This document shows, in pieces, positions 21,206 through 24,529 of a DNA stretch of 24,529 nucleotides. The stretch is from assembly GCA_050735975.1 (NCBI GenBank), contig JBOHVS010000321.1, positions 1 through 24,529 on the forward strand. The letters run 5' to 3'. The position numbers and the translations under genes were made by a program. Positions within the stretch are counted from its first letter, which is position 1. Each line of letters starts with the position of its first letter. The notes below the pieces were generated by a model. The model saw only the letters and a program-made list of their open reading frames with translations, searched no databases and was not told the origin of the DNA. Source of the DNA: DATMBL01 sp050735975 (GTDB lineage Bacteria; Desulfobacterota; Binatia; UBA9968).

Positions 21206-21248
21206 GGCTTCGGCTTGACCCTCCTAACGAGAAGTGTTAGACGAAGCC
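21206..21248 (+). promoter_or_regulatory. Nested stem-loop in the leader of the VOC gene
   Basis: An outer seven-base stem GGCTTCG/CGAAGCC (21206-21212 with 21242-21248) encloses a perfect inner hairpin CTAAC-GAGAAGT-GTTAG at 21224-21240. It ends 13 bases before the AGGGGG ribosome binding site. It could influence translation of the VOC gene; no known riboswitch class was recognised. Confidence 0.4.
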
Positions 21249-21272
21249 AATTCCAACAAAAGGGGGATGCCA

Positions 21273-21674
21273 ATGGCAAAGCTCCGTCACCTTGCGATCT
21301 TGACGCACCAGCCGGAGAAGATGGCGCACTTCTATAAGCGTGTTTTCGAGCTCAAGGAATTGTACCGGACGAAAAACGGCTCAGTCCATCTATCGGATGG
21401 CGAAGTCAATCTGGCCATACTCAACGCCAACGATCCAAAAGAACCTGGCCATGCCGCGGGCCTCTACCATTTTGGCTTTCATGTCGACAATCCGGACCAG
21501 GTGGCCGAGCGGATCAAGGAGCTTCACCCGGACGGTGCCCCTAAAGCCAGGCCCAACGGAACCACCTACGCGGAGACGCGGGGCTCCGACCCGGACGGGA
21601 ATCTGTTCGACATCTCAACGTGGGGATGGGGCGATAAACCGTTGCCTAAGAAAAAGGGCGGGCCGGGCGCTTGA
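21273..21674 (+). CDS. VOC-superfamily (glyoxalase / extradiol dioxygenase fold) protein
   Basis: 133 residues with the paired beta-alpha-beta-beta-beta modules of the VOC fold: RHLAILTHQPEKMAHFYKRV at 5-24, the YHFGFHVDNPDQVAERI block at 65-81, and GSDPDGNLFDIST at 104-116. Metal ligands would be His6, His66 or His70, and the residue in GNLFD, where most relatives have Glu but this protein has Asp113. I chose ATG 21273 because AGGGGG at 21261-21266 lies six bases before it; the in-frame ATG at 21267 touches that site directly. A solute-binding protein gene follows 22 bases later, so the two are likely co-transcribed. Specific reaction unknown. Confidence 0.85.
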   Translation: MAKLRHLAILTHQPEKMAHFYKRVFELKELYRTKNGSVHLSDGEVNLAILNANDPKEPGHAAGLYHFGFHVDNPDQVAERIKELHPDGAPKARPNGTTYAETRGSDPDGNLFDISTWGWGDKPLPKKKGGPGA

Positions 21675-21696
21675 TTTTTCCCGCAAAGATTTGGCT

Positions 21697-22788
21697 ATGT
21701 TGAAGTTCACATTTCCAGCCCTGGCTTTGCTGGCGTCCTTGGCCGTTGTTTTGCGTGCCCCGGCAACCAGCGTTGCGGCAACCGTGGGTGAAGTCGTGAA
21801 AGCCGTCCGAAGCCTGCCGCCCGCCCAGCGCAAAGCCTTTCTCGAAGACGGCGCGCGGAAGGAAGGCCAACTGATCTGGTACACTTCGATGAGCCTTTCG
21901 GACTATCCCAAAGTCGCCGGCCTCTTCGAAAAGGCCTATCCATTCATAAAGACAAACACGTACCGCGCTACGCCGTCAGGTCTTTTTACCCGAATCGATA
22001 CCGAGGCCAAAGCCGGCCGCTTCGCCGTTGACGTGGTAAGCTCCGCCTCGGTGCAAATGTGGCAATTAAAACAAAGCCGCTACTCGATTGGCTATCTTTC
22101 TCCCGAGCTTAAGGGTTTTCCCGCCGGTTCTTTCGACCCGGACGGGTTTTGGTCCTCCTATGAAGTGACGCCGATCATCCTGGCGTACAATCCAAAATTG
22201 GTGGCGCCCTCGGAAGTCCCAAAGAGCTACGCTGATCTTCTCGATCCCAAATGGTCGGGTAAGATGAGTCTCGGCACCGACGAATACGAGTGGTTCAGTG
22301 TTCTTTTGGACGGGATGGGAAAAGCAAAGGCAACCGAGTTCATCAAAGCTCTCGCGCGGCAGAAACTTCATATGCCGGGGTCCAGCAGTGTCATGCGCGT
22401 CCAGCTCTTGATGGCCGGTGAAAATGCTATCGCCATCGCAGCGCGCGGCCGGCGCGTCGCGGAATTTAAGGAAAAGGGCGCTCCCATCGACTATCGGATT
22501 GTTGACCCATACGGCGGTGAACCGAACTCTTTGGCCCTGATGCGCCGTGGGTCGCATCCACACGCGTCTTTGCTGTTCATCGATTGGCTGCTTTCGGAGG
22601 AAATCCAGACCTTCATCGCCCAGCAGATTCCGCGCATGTCTTTGCGTAAGGGAGTCAAACAGCTGCCGCGAAACCAAGCGCTCTTCGCGAAAGAATTTGT
22701 CTTTGTTAATCCTGCTACGATCGGTTCGAACTTGAACGAGATCATTGCGACCTATCGGGAAACATTTGGGCTCGCGCGTGCGCGCTAG
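21697..22788 (+). CDS. Exported extracellular solute-binding protein, family 1
   Basis: 363 residues from ATG 21697; the frame is open much further left but in the wrong frame of the VOC gene. Residues 1-28 form a signal peptide with core FPALALLASLAVVL and cleavage near VAA. The mature protein has the EGQLIWYTSMSLSDYPKVAG opening of iron(III)/thiamine-type binding proteins, then FAVDVVSSAS, AYNPKLV with KSYADLLDPKWSGKM, and the HPHASLLFIDWLLSEEIQ block near the end. No strong Shine-Dalgarno is seen, consistent with coupling to the VOC gene 22 bases upstream. As with the other two binding proteins here, no permease or ATPase gene is next to it. Confidence 0.88.
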   Translation: MLKFTFPALALLASLAVVLRAPATSVAATVGEVVKAVRSLPPAQRKAFLEDGARKEGQLIWYTSMSLSDYPKVAGLFEKAYPFIKTNTYRATPSGLFTRIDTEAKAGRFAVDVVSSASVQMWQLKQSRYSIGYLSPELKGFPAGSFDPDGFWSSYEVTPIILAYNPKLVAPSEVPKSYADLLDPKWSGKMSLGTDEYEWFSVLLDGMGKAKATEFIKALARQKLHMPGSSSVMRVQLLMAGENAIAIAARGRRVAEFKEKGAPIDYRIVDPYGGEPNSLALMRRGSHPHASLLFIDWLLSEEIQTFIAQQIPRMSLRKGVKQLPRNQALFAKEFVFVNPATIGSNLNEIIATYRETFGLARAR

Positions 22789-22854
22789 CTTTCGCGGCAA
22801 CGTCTCCTGTCGAAGATCCCCTGGCAGCCCTCTTACCAACACAAAAAAGATGCA

Positions 22855-23304
22855 ATGACAGTCGAGATCGTTCGGCGCGGCGCAGGCAGGAGATACCGTG
22901 ACGGCGATCTGAAAAGGATTGCGGCAAAGCTGCTCGCCATGCTCAAGCAACACCGGGCGGAGCTAAGCATCGCTCTAGTGGGCGATAGCGAGATGCGGAA
23001 GCTAAACGCCAAATACCGGAAAAAGAACAGCACAACCGATGTGCTCTCGTTCCCGTCGGAAGAGAAGCTTCCCACCGGCTCAGTGCTGCTCGGCGACGTA
23101 GTCGTCTCCGTGGACCAAGCAAGGAGGCAAGCCAAAGAGCACAACAAGACATTCAAGAGCGAAATGGCTACTTTGCTGATTCACGGCGTCCTTCACCTTT
23201 TAGGCTACGACCACGAGCGCTCCGCGAAGGAGGCCAGGAAGATGGCTCGCCTCGAAAAGAGAATCTATCGCGTGCTTTGTGAGCAGCGGGTGTTGAGGGT
23301 ATAA
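22855..23304 (+). CDS. ybeY: Endoribonuclease YbeY (rRNA maturation)
   Basis: 149 residues, the usual length. The zinc-binding signature LLIHGVLHLLGYDH is complete with His110, His114 and His120, and the family block KKNSTTDVLSFPSEE at 57-70 precedes it. YbeY takes part in 16S rRNA 3' end maturation and ribosome quality control in the cytoplasm. ATG 22855 is preceded only by a weak AAAAAAGA. The common neighbours phoH and the CBS-domain transporter gene are absent; here it lies 66 bases after a solute-binding protein gene and before prfB. Confidence 0.95.
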   Translation: MTVEIVRRGAGRRYRDGDLKRIAAKLLAMLKQHRAELSIALVGDSEMRKLNAKYRKKNSTTDVLSFPSEEKLPTGSVLLGDVVVSVDQARRQAKEHNKTFKSEMATLLIHGVLHLLGYDHERSAKEARKMARLEKRIYRVLCEQRVLRV

Positions 23305-23315
23305 TCGCTTATTGG

Positions 23316-23386
23316 CGCTTCAGACCGATCGCTTAACAGCGACGGCTGAGCTTGGGTCATGCTAATACATGGCACCTACTGAAGCG
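23316..23386 (+). ncRNA. Predicted three-way-junction RNA leader upstream of prfB
   Basis: A perfect eight-base outer stem CGCTTCAG/CTGAAGCG (23316-23323 with 23379-23386) encloses a hairpin TCGCT-TAAC-AGCGA (23329-23342) and a second possible hairpin formed by the two CATG words in GGTCATGCTAATACATGG. It lies between ybeY and prfB and ends 33 bases before the prfB ATG. It is not a tRNA, as it has no T-arm or CCA end. Fits no riboswitch that I recognise. Confidence 0.4.
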
Positions 23387-23419
23387 AAGCAATGAATTGA
23401 ACGGGAGAGTAACAGTCAG

Positions 23420-24529
23420 ATGTTAGAAGAAACCAAAGAACAACTTGCCCGGCTGGAAGAGCGGCTCGAACTCTTGCGGAGGCGTCTTTGACCTGGAGAC
23501 TAAACAAAAGCGGATCGAAGACCTCAACCAAATCACTTCACGTCCGGATTTCTGGAACGACGGCGAAAAAGCCCAGGGCATTCTCAAAGAACAATCGTCC
23601 CTCAGGGAAATCATCGACGCCTGGGAGAAGCACAAAGCCGGCCTGGAAGAGGCGCGGTTTTTTCTGGATGTAGCCAAAGACGAAAAAAGTGAAGAGGCTC
23701 TAAACGAAGCCGCGGCCAAAGTCGCCGAGGTCACCCAGGGGCTGGCTCAGACCGAGCTAGCGCAACTTCTTGGCGGCCCCGACGATCGCCGCAGCGCCAT
23801 CGTGAGCCTCCATCCCGGAGCCGGCGGGACCGAGGCGCAAGACTGGGCGGAGATACTGCTGCGCATGTACCTGCGCTGGGCCGACCGCAGAGGTTATCGC
23901 AAAGAGATCCTGGAATATCAGCCCGGTGAAGAGGCGGGCGTTAAGAGCGTCACGTTTACGGTGGAAGGCGATTACGCGTACGGTTATTTGAAAGCTGAGG
24001 CCGGCATCCACCGGCTAGTTCGGATCTCCCCCTTCGACGCTAACTCGCGGCGCCACACCTCGTTTGCTTCCGTCTTCGTTTATCCGGAGGTGGACGATAC
24101 GATAAAGGTTGAAATCAACGAGGCGGACCTGCGAGTGGATACTTACCGGTCGAGCGGCGCCGGCGGGCAGCACGTTAACAAAACCGACTCGGCAGTTCGC
24201 CTCACCCACATGCCGACCGGGATCGTAGTCGCCTGCCAAAACGAACGCTCCCAGCACAAGAACCGGGCGATGGCCATGAAGATTCTGCGATCGCGACTTT
24301 ATGACCTGGAGGTCGAAAAGCAAAGGGAAAAGATGGAGACCTTCCACAAGACAAAGAAAGACATCGCCTGGGGCAGCCAGATTCGCTCCTATGTGCTCCA
24401 TCCCTACCGAATGGTCAAGGATCACCGCTCGAACCTGGAGGTCGGAAATGCGGATGCGGTCCTCGACGGCGACCTCGACCAGTTCATTCAGGCCGTCCTG
24501 CTCCAAACCAGCGAAGCACAGAGCGGCTA
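23420..24529 (+). CDS. prfB: Peptide chain release factor 2 (partial at the right edge, programmed +1 frameshift)
   Basis: RF2 ends translation at UGA and UAA. ATG 23420 opens 23 codons (MLEETKEQLARLEERLELLR then RRL) and reaches in-frame TGA at 23489; after a +1 shift the frame runs on as DLETKQKRIEDLNQITSRPD to the window end. The tripeptide SPF at 24027-24035 reads the stop codon, and GGQ at 24162-24170 catalyses peptide release. Domain order and spacing match RF2. The C-terminus is missing because the window ends. GGGAGAG lies 11 bases before the ATG. The gene would be under its usual autoregulation: low RF2 lets ribosomes pause at TGA and shift. Confidence 0.96.
23477..23492 (+). promoter_or_regulatory. 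Programmed +1 frameshift site of prfB
   Basis: The site reads CGGAGG CGT CTT TGA C: an internal Shine-Dalgarno-like CGGAGG (23477-23482), three bases, the slippery CTT, the TGA stop and a following C. Composition and spacing match the E. coli site AGGGGG TAT CTT TGA C. Confidence 0.93.

Noticed and set aside
22066..22953. 295-codon frame on the minus strand
   Set aside because: It is antisense to a binding protein gene and the start of ybeY, both well supported.
23316..23386. tRNA gene
   Set aside because: The length and outer stem resemble a tRNA, but there is no T-arm motif, no anticodon arm in place and no conserved D-loop bases.
1..24529. CRISPR array, rRNA or insertion sequence with transposase
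   Set aside because: No regularly spaced repeats, no rRNA-like stretches and no transposase frames were found.

Overview
The window looks like chromosomal DNA of an uncultured soil or sediment bacterium of the deltaproteobacterial / Binatota-like kind. This is inferred from gene style and is not proven: solute-binding proteins without permeases, luciferase-like (LLM) oxidoreductases, a molybdenum hydroxylase, and several families of small palindromic intergenic repeats. Two housekeeping genes (ybeY and prfB) at the right end are clearly bacterial. No plasmid, phage or CRISPR genes were seen.

Left part (1-10.9 kb): after the tail of an unknown gene and a 50-residue membrane protein, a leftward run of seven genes reads in transcription order: RpiR-type regulator, LLM oxidoreductase, alpha/beta hydrolase, second LLM oxidoreductase, then the [2Fe-2S], molybdopterin and FAD subunits of a xanthine-dehydrogenase-family hydroxylase. 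Two junctions overlap or nearly touch. Divergent from the regulator are a two-domain cupin protein and an exported solute-binding protein. Together they look like uptake plus oxidative breakdown of an aromatic or N-heterocyclic compound; the substrate cannot be read from sequence.

Middle part (10.9-16 kb): accessory DNA. It holds a 47-residue membrane protein behind a near-consensus sigma-54 promoter, a C-terminal relic of a solute-binding protein, a Uma2-family nuclease, an intact TrpX-type solute-binding protein, and a decayed VapBC-like pair (frameshifted AbrB antitoxin, truncated PIN toxin). It also holds a leftward operon of unknown function: a sigma-54-like promoter at 15799-15815, then proteins of 59, about 78, about 136, 90 and 152 residues, including a STAS-domain protein with Asp at the usual phospho-Ser position. 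I consider this operon the best candidate for an undescribed system.

Right part (16-24.5 kb): an isochorismatase-family hydrolase, an M24 peptidase and an ornithine-cyclodeaminase-family protein lie in line behind a good sigma-70 promoter. Next come a second ornithine-cyclodeaminase-family gene, a 7Fe-type ferredoxin with a clear terminator, a VOC-fold protein, a third solute-binding protein, ybeY, and prfB with its programmed +1 frameshift site; prfB runs off the window.

Spacers are rich in small repeats: REP-like hairpins, a 120-bp palindromic element sharing a 25-bp core with another site, a MITE-like nested element, and degenerate 6-9 bp tandem repeats. Four genuine-looking small genes or gene starts (252-404, 10960-11103, 13572-13794, 15589-15768) are too short or too damaged for a simple ORF scan.
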